Part shown: positions 25,943 through 34,153 of the stretch, piece after piece | How the letters are laid out: every line of letters starts with the position of its first letter | Numbering within the stretch: position 1 is the stretch's first letter | Origin: an uncultured Bacteroidales bacterium | GTDB taxonomy: Bacteria; Bacteroidota; Bacteroidia; Bacteroidales; Paludibacteraceae | Assembly (NCBI GenBank): GCA_946186735.1 | Contig: CAMHOK010000007.1 | Coordinates: forward strand, 1-34,153 | Length of the DNA: 34,153 nt | Direction of reading: 5' to 3' | Position numbers and translations under genes: made by a program | Notes under the pieces: model-generated | Database searches by the model: none | Told to the model about the DNA's origin: nothing | What the model saw: only the letters and a program-made list of their open reading frames with translations

Positions 25943-27655
25943 TTATTCCCATCCCGGGTTCTGTCCGATAGCGGGGTTGAGAGCTATCTCGTTAGACGGT
26001 ATAGGATAGAGGTAATACTTCTTGTCGTATTTACGCTTGTTACCGTTGAGAGTAACGATATATCCATTAGCGTCCACCTCTACGCTGGTACCGGCGAGCG
26101 GACCTACCCATGCGCCCTTGGCGATGTCAGGATTGTTGTCGGTATCGAGACGGTCGAGTTGGTGCCAACGGATAAGGCTCCAATAGCGGTCGTTCATGCA
26201 GTACATGAGCTCGCAACGGCGCTCACGACGCACATTCGTCAGCAGGTCGCCACCGGTAGCGGCTACACCCGGCATACCAACACGGGTACGCAGTTGGTCG
26301 ATAGCTGCGGTAGCATCGGCTGTCTGACCCTCTTCTGCACATGCCTCAGCATAGTCGAGCAAGAGCTTACCATACCAGAAGATAGGAGCATCGGTCCAGT
26401 TATGTGTGGTTGACTGACGAGCAGTGTTGTCCCAGTTAGGCTCTGAGGTACCGATAGTGGTTACATCGAACAAGAGAACACCATAACCGGTGGTTGAGGT
26501 CGATTCGGCACCGCCGAAACGAGCATAACCGTGGTCAACAAAGTGTACATACTTGTCCACCTGCACTGACAGACGCGGGTCGCGGGCTGCCAGAACAGTT
26601 GAGATATCGATAACATCGTGGTCGGAGTTGCATATACCGTCAGCGGCTAAGATAGTGGCAACCACGCCTTTGTCGTTAGTATCTTTAGTTGTCTCAGCGG
26701 CTGTCTTACCGTCAGCAAACAGGTAGCTGTCGAAAGCGTCCTTCGACATACCGATGACGGGTGTTGAACCGCAGGTATAGTCGATAGTACCATGACCCAT
26801 AACACCGTCGATATAGTGTTTGTAGAGGATCATCTCGTTGTTGCCGGCGAGGTTGAACGAGTTGAAGTTAGCCTGATAGCCCGACACGTCTGTTCCGTTG
26901 AGCGAGTAGTTGCCTGAGTCGATGATAACCTTTGCAGCTTTGATGGCCTCTTGCAGATACTTGCTTGCGCGTGCTGCATCCGGAGCTTTCTGTCCGTCAG
27001 CTGCTACACGATACTTGCAGAAAGTACCTTCGTAGAGGCATATCTCAGCCTTCATTGCATTGGCAACATACACATTGAAAGCAACGCGAGACGAAGCGTT
27101 GTAAGTGATGTTCTCAACGGCATAGTTCAAGTCTTCAAGCACTTTGTCCATCACCTCGTCGCGGTCTTGACGAGCACCGTAGAGTGTTTTCCCATCGGTG
27201 GTCTGGAGCTCGTGGTCAACATAATAGCAGTCGCCGAAAGCGCGAACGAGTTTGTAGTGCTGCCATGCACGATACAGACGGCCTACGCCTATCCAGTTCT
27301 TCTTAGCAGCCTCGGTCATCGACTCGATGTTAGGCACCTGCTCGATGAGGGTGTTAGCACGACGGATCTCGGTATAGGCGTTGTTCCATACATTGTTGGT
27401 TGCGCCTACAGAGGTATAGGTCCAAGGAGTGATACCACGATCGGACTGATCGTCGTTGAGAGTGTTGAAGTAGTAGTCGCCCGAACCGCTACCATAACCC
27501 GTGAAGGTGTTATAGAATGCGTTGGCAAACACTTCAACATTCGACTCGCTTGTAAAATAGTTCGACTTAGTGAACTCGGTCTCGGGGTCACTATTCAGAA
27601 CCGAGCAACTTGCAAAAGCAAGAGCTGCCACTGTAAATAAAGCTATCTTTTTCAT
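25943..27655 (-). CDS. SusD/RagB-family outer-membrane glycan-binding lipoprotein (570 aa)
   Basis: Surface lipoprotein that binds an oligosaccharide and caps the SusC-type barrel. The ATG at 27655 gives MKKIALFTVAALAFASC with Cys17 as the lipid anchor; an in-frame upstream start at 27691 would bury this signal. Typical family features are an N-terminal SusD helical region (TEIRRANTLIEQVPNIE, WIGVGRLYRAWQHYKLVRAFGD), TPR-like helices, and the C-terminal RagB pattern (RRERRCELMYCMNDRYWSLIRWHQLD, YLYPIPSNEIALNP, IGQNPGW). Length is normal. It follows the susC gene after 54 bp. No SusE/SusF-type gene follows: the next element on that strand is a terminator. The ligand is probably an alpha-glucan given the GH13 neighbour, which is an inference. 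Confidence 0.94.
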   Translation of the reverse strand: MKKIALFTVAALAFASCSVLNSDPETEFTKSNYFTSESNVEVFANAFYNTFTGYGSGSGDYYFNTLNDDQSDRGITPWTYTSVGATNNVWNNAYTEIRRANTLIEQVPNIESMTEAAKKNWIGVGRLYRAWQHYKLVRAFGDCYYVDHELQTTDGKTLYGARQDRDEVMDKVLEDLNYAVENITYNASSRVAFNVYVANAMKAEICLYEGTFCKYRVAADGQKAPDAARASKYLQEAIKAAKVIIDSGNYSLNGTDVSGYQANFNSFNLAGNNEMILYKHYIDGVMGHGTIDYTCGSTPVIGMSKDAFDSYLFADGKTAAETTKDTNDKGVVATILAADGICNSDHDVIDISTVLAARDPRLSVQVDKYVHFVDHGYARFGGAESTSTTGYGVLLFDVTTIGTSEPNWDNTARQSTTHNWTDAPIFWYGKLLLDYAEACAEEGQTADATAAIDQLRTRVGMPGVAATGGDLLTNVRRERRCELMYCMNDRYWSLIRWHQLDRLDTDNNPDIAKGAWVGPLAGTSVEVDANGYIVTLNGNKRKYDKKYYLYPIPSNEIALNPAIGQNPGWE

Positions 27656-27709
27656 AATCGTTGAATTTCTAAAATTAAACATTTCTTTCATCTTTTAACG
27701 ATCTAAGAA

Positions 27710-30700
27710 TTAGAATTCAACTTGCAGACCTATACTATAAGTACGAGTGATAGGTTCTGTACGTCCCCAAACGCCGTTAGCGTATGAGCCGACACCGGTA
27801 TTGATTTCGGGGTCAAGACCATACTGAGCGGTATGGTTGATGAGGTCGCATGCGTTGTTGATAGAACCATATACACGAATCTTCTCGATGTAAGCAGTAC
27901 GAGTGATGTCGCGCGGGAGAGTATAACCCAAGGTTATGTTTTTCAGACGCAGGTAAGCCATGTTAACCAAGTACTTGGTCTGAGGATAGAAGTTGTAGCG
28001 TCCGTTGTTGAGCACTGAGCTCGGGATGGTACCAAGACCTGCACCGCCACCATAGAGAGCCGGATATTTAACCGACTGGTCAACGGTGTTGTTGTCGATC
28101 ATCTCTTGAGTTACGTAGCTCATCTGGTGGTCGTAGATACCATCAACACCACGCATGAACGGCATCACGAACGACGATTGTGTCCACATGTCGCGTTTGC
28201 CCACACCTTGGAAGTAGAGGTCGAGATCGAGAGCACCGCCTTTACCCTTGTTGATGTTGTAGTCGAAGCCGGCACGCAGTGAGTATTGGAAGCGCGGGGT
28301 GAAGTTACCTATCTTGATAAGGTCGCCGTGGTTCTCAGGAGTACCGTCGCCTGCGTCGATCTTACCATCGCCGTTCTGGTCAACGAACTTGATATCACCA
28401 ACACCATAGACGAACTTACCTGATTGCAGAGCTGTCTGGTCAGCTACACCTGCTGCATAGCCGTTAGCCGGATCGCCGCCTACGAAGTCCTCTTTGGTGA
28501 AGTAACGGTCGGTCTGGAAGCCCCAGATCTCACCATACTCCTTACCTGAGTAGTTGCCGCCGATGAGGTTGTTGCTGTCCCATTCGGTAACAACGGTCTT
28601 GTAGTCGTTGAGGTTAGCTGTTGCATAAACGGTCCAGTCGCCGAAGGTCTGACGCCAATCGATGGTCAGTTCCCAACCACGCGAGCGCATCGAACCGGCG
28701 TTCTCATAAGCTGCTGTTGCACCAAGCACTGCAGGCATAGCCTTACCCGGAGCAATCATGTTCTTGTTCTCACGCTGGAACCAGTCGAAGCTTACATTAA
28801 GAGCGTTCTTGAGGAAGCCCAGGTCGATACCGATATTGGTGGTGGCGATGGTCTCCCATGTGAGCGATGAGCCGACGAGCTTAGGCTGAGAGAAGGTGTC
28901 GTACTTAGACGAACCGGTGCCGAGCCAGTTGACTGCGTTACCTTGCTTTGACATGGTAGCGAGGAACATGTTGTTGCCTACATCCGAGTTACCTACCGTA
29001 CCATACGATGCACGCACTTTCATGTTGCTCACATACTGCTTAGCAGGCTCATAGTAGCCTTCCTCAGATATACGATAGCCTAAAGATGCCGATGGGAAGA
29101 AAGCACCCTTAGAACCATCAGGGAATTTCGATGACCAGTCATAACGACCGTTCAATTCAACAAGGTAGATACCCTTGTAGTCGTAGTTGATACGACCGAA
29201 CAGACCGAGCGAACCGCGTTTGCTCTTTGAGTGAGTATATGCATACATCTCGTTGGAGAGTGCAAGCTCAGGCATGTTCGGGTCCATGATAGCGTGAGTC
29301 TCGAAATAGAGGTAATCGTAGTTGTACTTATCGAGGTTACCACCGAGCATCACATTGAGGTTGTGTACCTTATTGAAGGAGTTGTTGTAGTTGAAATAAG
29401 CGTTAGCTATGTGCTGGAAAGCGAACGAGCGGTCGGTCTCAACCCAAGTGGTAGCACCTGCTATGTTCGACGGACCCGAAGGATTGAGTCCCCATGTGTT
29501 ATATACATACGATGGCAGACCGTCGCCTTTGTAGCGTGAGGTCGAGTTAACGAAGGTGTAGTCGGCGTTGAAGGTAAAGCCGTGCGAGAAATCGATCTTG
29601 AAGAAGCCGTTAGCACGCATCGACATATAGCGACGGGTGATGTCGCCACCGGTGTTACGACCACCAATCATTGTACGAGCATCCCACTTGTCGCCGTTAG
29701 CGTCAACGAAGTAGCCGTAAGGGCCGAAGAACGAACCCCAGCGCCACAAGTACTGATAAGTACCGGCACCACGAGCATAAACAGAGTTGAAGTTCTTGTC
29801 TGAGTACGAGAAGCGTGCACCTACCGTCAGCCAGCTCTTAACTTGGCTCTGCAAGTTAACGGTTGCGCTGTAACGGCGCAGCTTGTCAGGATTGAAGTTT
29901 GCCAAGCTCTGCTCTTGGTCGTAACCGAACGAGAGGTAATACTGAGTCTTGCCTGTGTTTCCTGATATGGAGATGTTGTGTTGCTGCGAAGGAGCTGCGT
30001 TGTTGAAGAAGATGCCGGGTACATCCCAGTCGGCATAGTAGCCATACTCATCATAGTCAACACCCTTGATGATCTCTTCGTAACCTTTCTTGTAGTTCTC
30101 GCCATATTGGTTCTGCCACTTGCCCACCATCTCCCAGAAATGCTTACCTTCGGCCGATGTCTTATCGAAATAGATACCGAAGAGCTCGCTTGCATCACCG
30201 TTGCGGTCGTTAGCCTGAAGCATAGCCTCTGCCTGACGTGCCACATTAGGATACTGAGGAAGAACGGTGGCCTGACTCCAACCGAAGTTGTTGTTGTAAG
30301 TTACTTTGAACTTACCTGAGTCTTTGGCTGACTTGGTGGTGATGAGAACAACACCGAAAGCAGCTTTCGTTCCGTAGATAGAGGTGGAAGCCGCATCTTT
30401 CAATACCGAGATCGACTCGATATCGTTAGCGTTGAGCGAAGCCAGCGGGTTGAAGTTGTCGGTAACGTCCATAGGTATTCCGTCGATAACATACAACGGA
30501 CGCGAGTAACCATTAACCGAACCGATACCACGGATCTGAACAGAAGCGTCCTCGTTGATATCACCGTTAACCTGTGTAATGGTCAAGCCGGGAACAGCTC
30601 CTTGAAGAGCCTTGGTTACGTTAGCCTGCGACTTCGATTCCAGAGTCTTGCCAACATCTACTGTCGAGACAGCACCTGTCAGGTTGGCTTTCTTCTGAAC

Positions 30701-31018
30701 ACCATAACCTACCACTACAAGTTCGTCGAGCACCTCGTTGTCTTCTTCCATAACAACGCGCATGCCATTCTGAGCTTTCACGGTTACAGTCTTGTAACCT
30801 ACATAAGAAATGGTCAATGAAGCACCATTGGTTACGCCAATGGTAAACTGTCCATTGAAGTCACTGATAGTACCATTTGCTGTACCATCTTCTGCAATAG
30901 CGGCGCCGATCACGGGGTCGCCATTAGTGTCAACTACCGTACCTTTTATCACACTCTGTGCCATCACAGATGCCATAAAAGCTAATAGTACAACCACTAA
31001 AGAGAATAGTTTTCTCAT
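27710..31018 (-). CDS. SusC/RagA-family TonB-dependent outer-membrane transporter (1102 aa)
   Basis: TonB-driven importer of oligosaccharides; works with the SusD lipoprotein. Starting at the ATG at 31018 (a TTG 6 bp upstream is less likely) there is a signal peptide (to about residue 21, MASVMAQ), a carboxypeptidase-D-like regulatory domain (about 22-95, GTVVDTNGDPVIGAAI), the TonB-box-like DELVVVGYG stretch, a plug domain (about 115-235, with VQIRGIGSVNG, PLYVIDGIP and ISVLKDAASTSIYGTKAAFGVVLITTK), and a long beta-barrel ending in the outer-membrane signature YSIGLQVEF with a terminal Phe. It has its own promoter, with a leader of about 250 nt containing a terminator-like hairpin. Transcription continues into susD. 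Confidence 0.95.
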   Translation of the reverse strand: MRKLFSLVVVLLAFMASVMAQSVIKGTVVDTNGDPVIGAAIAEDGTANGTISDFNGQFTIGVTNGASLTISYVGYKTVTVKAQNGMRVVMEEDNEVLDELVVVGYGVQKKANLTGAVSTVDVGKTLESKSQANVTKALQGAVPGLTITQVNGDINEDASVQIRGIGSVNGYSRPLYVIDGIPMDVTDNFNPLASLNANDIESISVLKDAASTSIYGTKAAFGVVLITTKSAKDSGKFKVTYNNNFGWSQATVLPQYPNVARQAEAMLQANDRNGDASELFGIYFDKTSAEGKHFWEMVGKWQNQYGENYKKGYEEIIKGVDYDEYGYYADWDVPGIFFNNAAPSQQHNISISGNTGKTQYYLSFGYDQEQSLANFNPDKLRRYSATVNLQSQVKSWLTVGARFSYSDKNFNSVYARGAGTYQYLWRWGSFFGPYGYFVDANGDKWDARTMIGGRNTGGDITRRYMSMRANGFFKIDFSHGFTFNADYTFVNSTSRYKGDGLPSYVYNTWGLNPSGPSNIAGATTWVETDRSFAFQHIANAYFNYNNSFNKVHNLNVMLGGNLDKYNYDYLYFETHAIMDPNMPELALSNEMYAYTHSKSKRGSLGLFGRINYDYKGIYLVELNGRYDWSSKFPDGSKGAFFPSASLGYRISEEGYYEPAKQYVSNMKVRASYGTVGNSDVGNNMFLATMSKQGNAVNWLGTGSSKYDTFSQPKLVGSSLTWETIATTNIGIDLGFLKNALNVSFDWFQRENKNMIAPGKAMPAVLGATAAYENAGSMRSRGWELTIDWRQTFGDWTVYATANLNDYKTVVTEWDSNNLIGGNYSGKEYGEIWGFQTDRYFTKEDFVGGDPANGYAAGVADQTALQSGKFVYGVGDIKFVDQNGDGKIDAGDGTPENHGDLIKIGNFTPRFQYSLRAGFDYNINKGKGGALDLDLYFQGVGKRDMWTQSSFVMPFMRGVDGIYDHQMSYVTQEMIDNNTVDQSVKYPALYGGGAGLGTIPSSVLNNGRYNFYPQTKYLVNMAYLRLKNITLGYTLPRDITRTAYIEKIRVYGSINNACDLINHTAQYGLDPEINTGVGSYANGVWGRTEPITRTYSIGLQVEF

Positions 31019-31075
31019 GGTCAAAAGTTTTTTTGGTTAATATTAAGTGAATTATACGATTATTTAATACAAAAA

Positions 31076-31104
31076 CCGACGACCATAGTTCCTATAGTCG
31101 CCGG
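31076..31104 (-). terminator. Terminator-like hairpin in the susC leader (candidate attenuator)
   Basis: On the minus strand the RNA would form a 13-bp stem with two G-U pairs: CCGGCGACUAUAG, loop GAA, CUAUGGUCGUCGG, followed directly by UUUUUG. This is the classic shape of a Rho-independent terminator, yet it lies inside the leader, 58 nt before the susC start codon and downstream of the predicted promoter. Confidence 0.6.
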
Positions 31105-31112
31105 TGCATATA

Positions 31113-31184
31113 TCATAACACAGCATACCACATACGTCGAGCCTCAGCTCTTACCAATAACTCTATGTTGCCCAGTGTTAACAT
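31113..31184 (-). CDS. Possible leader peptide ORF upstream of susC (23 aa)
   Basis: ATG at 31184 to TGA at 31113, encoding MLTLGNIELLVRAEARRMW plus four residues (YAVL). It lies within the predicted susC leader and its stop codon is 8 nt before the terminator-like hairpin, as in transcription attenuators. The frame stays open further upstream without an ATG. No ribosome-binding site is obvious, which is normal in Bacteroidota. Translation is not shown; it could equally be chance within a structured leader RNA. Confidence 0.3.
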   Translation of the reverse strand: MLTLGNIELLVRAEARRMWYAVL

Positions 31185-31273
31185 ATTCAACAAAAGGACG
31201 ATATGCGTGTTCAAAAAATATTTAGAATCAAGGTCTTCTATCTTAGCAAGAGTATCTCTACCCTTACCGACGC

Positions 31274-31303
31274 CAAAATTACAAAATCTTCGTGAAACAT
31301 CAA
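31274..31303 (-). promoter_or_regulatory. susC promoter
   Basis: On the minus strand: TTG (31303-31301), 19-nt spacer, TAATTTTG (31281-31274), matching the Bacteroidota consensus. It predicts a start near 31268 and a leader of about 250 nt for susC. The whole gap 31019-31368 between the GH13 gene and susC consists of this promoter, the leader with its short ORF, and the hairpin; a weak AT-rich stem at 31347-31366 may follow the GH13 stop. Confidence 0.65.
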
Positions 31304-31368
31304 AATGTCTTCGTTATTTTTTTGTAACTTTTTTTGTCTATTTATTGCTTTTTTCTATCAAAAAGCAT

Positions 31369-34092
31369 TTATTTCACTATTTTCAGCGTCTTAGCCTGAC
31401 TATCTTTCTGAAGTCGTATGATGTACATACCGCTCTGGAGTTGGTCGTGAGGCAGTTGCTGAGCATTCTTCTCAGAGAGAACCAACTGACCTGTCATGGT
31501 ATATACATACACATCATAAGGTGCCTCGAAAGTAACGTCTATCTGCTCTACGTCGGTCTTTGAGAATGCGAACGAAGTGCTTACCTGAGGCAGTTGGAGC
31601 TGCTTGCCGGTGAAGATCTTCAGCTCTCCGGGTTGGAGAGTGAGCGAGGTGGACGATGCCTTGGTCTGAGCGAAATAGTCGTACCATGTTCCCGAAGGCA
31701 GGGTGGCTTGTTGTGTAGCCGTTGCCGAGAAATTGCCCACGACGAACACATCCTGTCCCCATTGAATCGTTCTCAGAGCCTTGCCTGAGCCTATAGAGAC
31801 GGCTGTGGGGTTGCCTGCAAACACATTGGGCAGGAGGCGTGTGCGGAGTTGGTTGACCTGAGCGGTACGCTTATAGGCATCTAAGCGGGCTGCATTACTG
31901 AACCAGTTGAGGTCTTCGGGACGAGCCTTGATCTGCATCTTGAACTCCTCGTTCTTCACTGCTGTGATTTTGTAGGGGTTCGTTCCCCACTGTCCTGAGG
32001 CGTTCTGCCACTTAGAGTAGTCGAAGCCCAGCTCCTCGTAATGATAGAACAGGTGAGAGCCGTTCAGCAGGTTGAGGAACGCCATGGTCAGAGGCACGCG
32101 GCTGCAGCGGACAGCCTCATCGCTTGCCACCTTACCATCACCCCAGAGCTTAGCCTTAGCGTATGGACGCTCTTCGTCGTGATTGGTGCAGTACGACACA
32201 TAACCGTCTTTGTTGACCCTCGACAGATCGTCGCCGTTTTCCATATAGCCCATAGCCAACTGCTCGTATGGCGTCACGGTGTTCTCCCAGCAGAGCATAC
32301 CGGCATTGACGAGCGCAGGGCGGTCGCTGCCCATGCTGTCCCCCCAATGCTCGAGGATGAAGTAGGCATCTTGAGCTGCCGCTTTCACACCTTTCTCATA
32401 ATAGTCTTTGAGGTTACTTACAGCGTTGTAGGAAGCACCGCACAGACCATGACTGAGGTCCATACGATAGCCGTCAACCTTATACTCCTCTATCCAATAC
32501 TTGAGGGCACGGATAAACATCTGATGAGCGGGCTGGAAGTCGTGGTTCCAGTCTTCATACACATTATCGGGGTGAGGAGCCGTCACATTGAACCACGGGT
32601 TCTTGGCAAGGTCGGTGCCGTAGGGATAGAGCTTGTTCATCGGGTTGAGTCCTGTAGCATGGTTGAACACCATGTCGAGGATGACGGCTATGCCGCGTTT
32701 GTGGCACTCGTCGATGAAGGTCTTGAGTTGCTCGCCCGAGCCGTATGCCTTGTCAACAGCGAAATAGTGGTTAGGCGAGTAGCCCCAGTTGTAGTTACCG
32801 TCGAACTCGGTCACAGGCATCAGCTCAACGGCGTTAACACCCAGCCCCTCGATATAGTCTAAGCGCTCCATCAGTCCGCGGATCGAGCGGAAAGGAGTGA
32901 AGTCGTAGATCCAAGTCTCGTAGATGATGAGGTTGTTCTTATCAGGACGGCGGAAGTTCTTCGTAGCGTCCGACCACTGGAACTCGCTCTTGCCTGTCTC
33001 CACCACCGTGACATAGCCTCCGTCGGCTTGCTCAGGATAGTCCATGAGCCCGGGGTTGACCGTCTTAGGCTCATACTTATCGTCAGGGTGAAGCAGCTTC
33101 TCAGAGAACAGGTCTGACAGATACTTCTTCACTCCGTCAGAGCGGACAACAAGATATTGGAAAGCATATTCTTTGTGAGGTTCGAGTCCTGTGAGCTCCA
33201 ACCAGAAATAGTTGCCGTCTTGATACATCTGCGAGGCTGACGATGGTGTCCAATCGTTGAAGTCACCTACCACATACACAGCCTTTGCGGCCTCGGTCTT
33301 CGATGCAGCGTAGGTAGAGAGGGTGAGGCGTGTGAGGTCGGTCTTGTTGTAGTATATACCCATGTCGATGCCTGCCGGACGCGCTTTCTTCTGGTTAGCC
33401 TGCATGATAGCTACCACGCGTGTGTCGGTAGCGGTCTTGCCGTTGGCAGTAGCGGTGAACTCAATCTTCGTATCAGGTTTGTTGAAGTTATACGAAGTGC
33501 TCAGTGTCGTTCCTTTGCCCGACTGCACTTCCTGTCCGTCGATGAGCAGCTTAAGGTCGGCTTCCACTGACGAGGCGCAGTCGATAGTGAGCGTCTGAGC
33601 CGAGGTGAGCAACTGATGCGAGGCGGGCGAGTTGATCTTTGCCACCAGACCCTCAGCAGGATCGGTGAAATAGAGGAAGATATCTTGTCCGGTGGCTGTC
33701 TTGCCCTCTTTCGAGCCGTTAGCACCATCATTGAACACGAAGCACAGACCCGTTATCGTCTCCGTCGCAGAGCAACCATAGAACTCGCGCACATTAGGTG
33801 TGATCTTAAGCTCCCAGTTACCTGCCGAGTTCTTGGTGAGCTTGACCTTGTCGGGATAGTTACGCCATGCGGTACCTATCACATGCTGCCATGTCTGACC
33901 ATTGGAGATGACACCCGTATGCGCGTAACATTGCGTGGCACCCACCATACCGCCGCTTCCCTCAGCGGGATTGAAAACAACGGTTATCTCGCCATCATAA
34001 CCTATAGGAATGAAAGCAGGGATAGTACTCACTTGTGCCGACAACATGGAGGTCAGCAACGCTAACAACAAAGAAAAGTACAACTTTTTCAT
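31369..34092 (-). CDS. Secreted GH13 alpha-amylase-family enzyme with T9SS sorting domain (907 aa)
   Basis: Hydrolyses alpha-1,4 (possibly alpha-1,6) glucosidic bonds in starch-like glucans, at the cell surface or outside. Residues 1-20 are a signal peptide (LTSMLSAQ). Two beta domains precede the barrel; the second (about 265-330, with VYVVGDFNDW) resembles CBM48/E-set modules. The GH13 barrel (about 385-760) has region I (DMVFNHATG), the nucleophile Asp545 in DGYRMDLSHG, the general acid Glu581 in FILEHWGD and the transition-state Asp639 in CTNHDEE, so the catalytic triad is complete. A C-terminal beta domain and a T9SS type-A sorting domain (about 835-907: VYVYTMTGQLV, LQSGMYIIRL, final KIVK) follow. 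It lies upstream of susC on the same strand. No promoter fits within the 61 bp before the start; a CAAA at the window edge may be part of one. Confidence 0.94.
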   Translation of the reverse strand: MKKLYFSLLLALLTSMLSAQVSTIPAFIPIGYDGEITVVFNPAEGSGGMVGATQCYAHTGVISNGQTWQHVIGTAWRNYPDKVKLTKNSAGNWELKITPNVREFYGCSATETITGLCFVFNDGANGSKEGKTATGQDIFLYFTDPAEGLVAKINSPASHQLLTSAQTLTIDCASSVEADLKLLIDGQEVQSGKGTTLSTSYNFNKPDTKIEFTATANGKTATDTRVVAIMQANQKKARPAGIDMGIYYNKTDLTRLTLSTYAASKTEAAKAVYVVGDFNDWTPSSASQMYQDGNYFWLELTGLEPHKEYAFQYLVVRSDGVKKYLSDLFSEKLLHPDDKYEPKTVNPGLMDYPEQADGGYVTVVETGKSEFQWSDATKNFRRPDKNNLIIYETWIYDFTPFRSIRGLMERLDYIEGLGVNAVELMPVTEFDGNYNWGYSPNHYFAVDKAYGSGEQLKTFIDECHKRGIAVILDMVFNHATGLNPMNKLYPYGTDLAKNPWFNVTAPHPDNVYEDWNHDFQPAHQMFIRALKYWIEEYKVDGYRMDLSHGLCGASYNAVSNLKDYYEKGVKAAAQDAYFILEHWGDSMGSDRPALVNAGMLCWENTVTPYEQLAMGYMENGDDLSRVNKDGYVSYCTNHDEERPYAKAKLWGDGKVASDEAVRCSRVPLTMAFLNLLNGSHLFYHYEELGFDYSKWQNASGQWGTNPYKITAVKNEEFKMQIKARPEDLNWFSNAARLDAYKRTAQVNQLRTRLLPNVFAGNPTAVSIGSGKALRTIQWGQDVFVVGNFSATATQQATLPSGTWYDYFAQTKASSTSLTLQPGELKIFTGKQLQLPQVSTSFAFSKTDVEQIDVTFEAPYDVYVYTMTGQLVLSEKNAQQLPHDQLQSGMYIIRLQKDSQAKTLKIVK

Positions 34093-34153
34093 GATATTAT
34101 ACCTGTTGGCGGAATTAAATAAAAGTGTTCTTTGACCTAAAATGGCTGCAAAA

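Noticed and set aside
31165..31563. Plus-strand open frame of 132 codons running from the susC leader into the GH13 gene
   Set aside because: It overlaps the coding end of the GH13 gene and the susC promoter in antisense and shows no domain; the region is better explained by the minus-strand leader.

Overview
The window looks like chromosomal DNA from the order Bacteroidales (Bacteroidota); genus not resolved. Evidence: a SusC/SusD pair, a lipoprotein-rich gene set, a secreted GH13 enzyme with a C-terminal type IX secretion (T9SS) sorting domain, a hybrid two-component protein fused to an AraC domain, very large BspA-like leucine-rich-repeat proteins, a LepA and a single-chain GlyRS that closely match Bacteroidales forms, and promoters of the Bacteroidota type (TTG, about 20 nt, TAnnTTTG) upstream of several genes. 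No tRNA, rRNA, CRISPR array or transposase was recognised.

Layout. Positions 1-11.35 kb (minus strand): two giant secreted LRR proteins (1594 and 2087 aa) in tandem. Both end in the same short C-terminal tail and are followed by the same hairpin-rich repeat. Between them lies an array of eleven 8-bp units. The 2087-aa protein carries ten InlB-type B-repeats. Positions 11.4-15.5 kb: a membrane-anchored AraC regulator (minus) diverges from a TPR-type hybrid sensor kinase/response regulator (plus). Positions 15.6-17.9 kb: lepA and a small protein of unknown function. Positions 17.99-21.14 kb (minus): a probable six-gene operon of small lipoprotein, outer-membrane protein, lipoprotein, rSAM-associated type lipoprotein, radical SAM enzyme and a six-cysteine small protein. 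It diverges from a TPR/membrane/HTH regulator at 21.3-23.0 kb. Positions 23.15-25.6 kb: glyS and a lipoprotein. Positions 25.6-25.9 kb: a tandem palindromic repeat and a strong bidirectional terminator. Positions 25.9-34.1 kb (minus): a glycan-uptake locus, GH13 amylase then susC then susD, with a long susC leader.

How the parts may work together. The GH13/SusC/SusD locus would degrade an alpha-glucan at the surface and import the oligosaccharides; an attenuator-like hairpin in the susC leader suggests control after transcription starts. The AraC regulator and hybrid sensor sit beside the adhesin-like genes and are candidates to control them. The radical SAM operon is the best candidate for an undescribed system: an activase-sized radical SAM enzyme, a small protein whose own cysteine spacing mimics a radical SAM motif and is followed by a lipobox-like cysteine, envelope partners, and a divergent one-component membrane regulator sharing a palindromic promoter region. 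Family assignments come from reading the sequence and memory of families; no database search was run.
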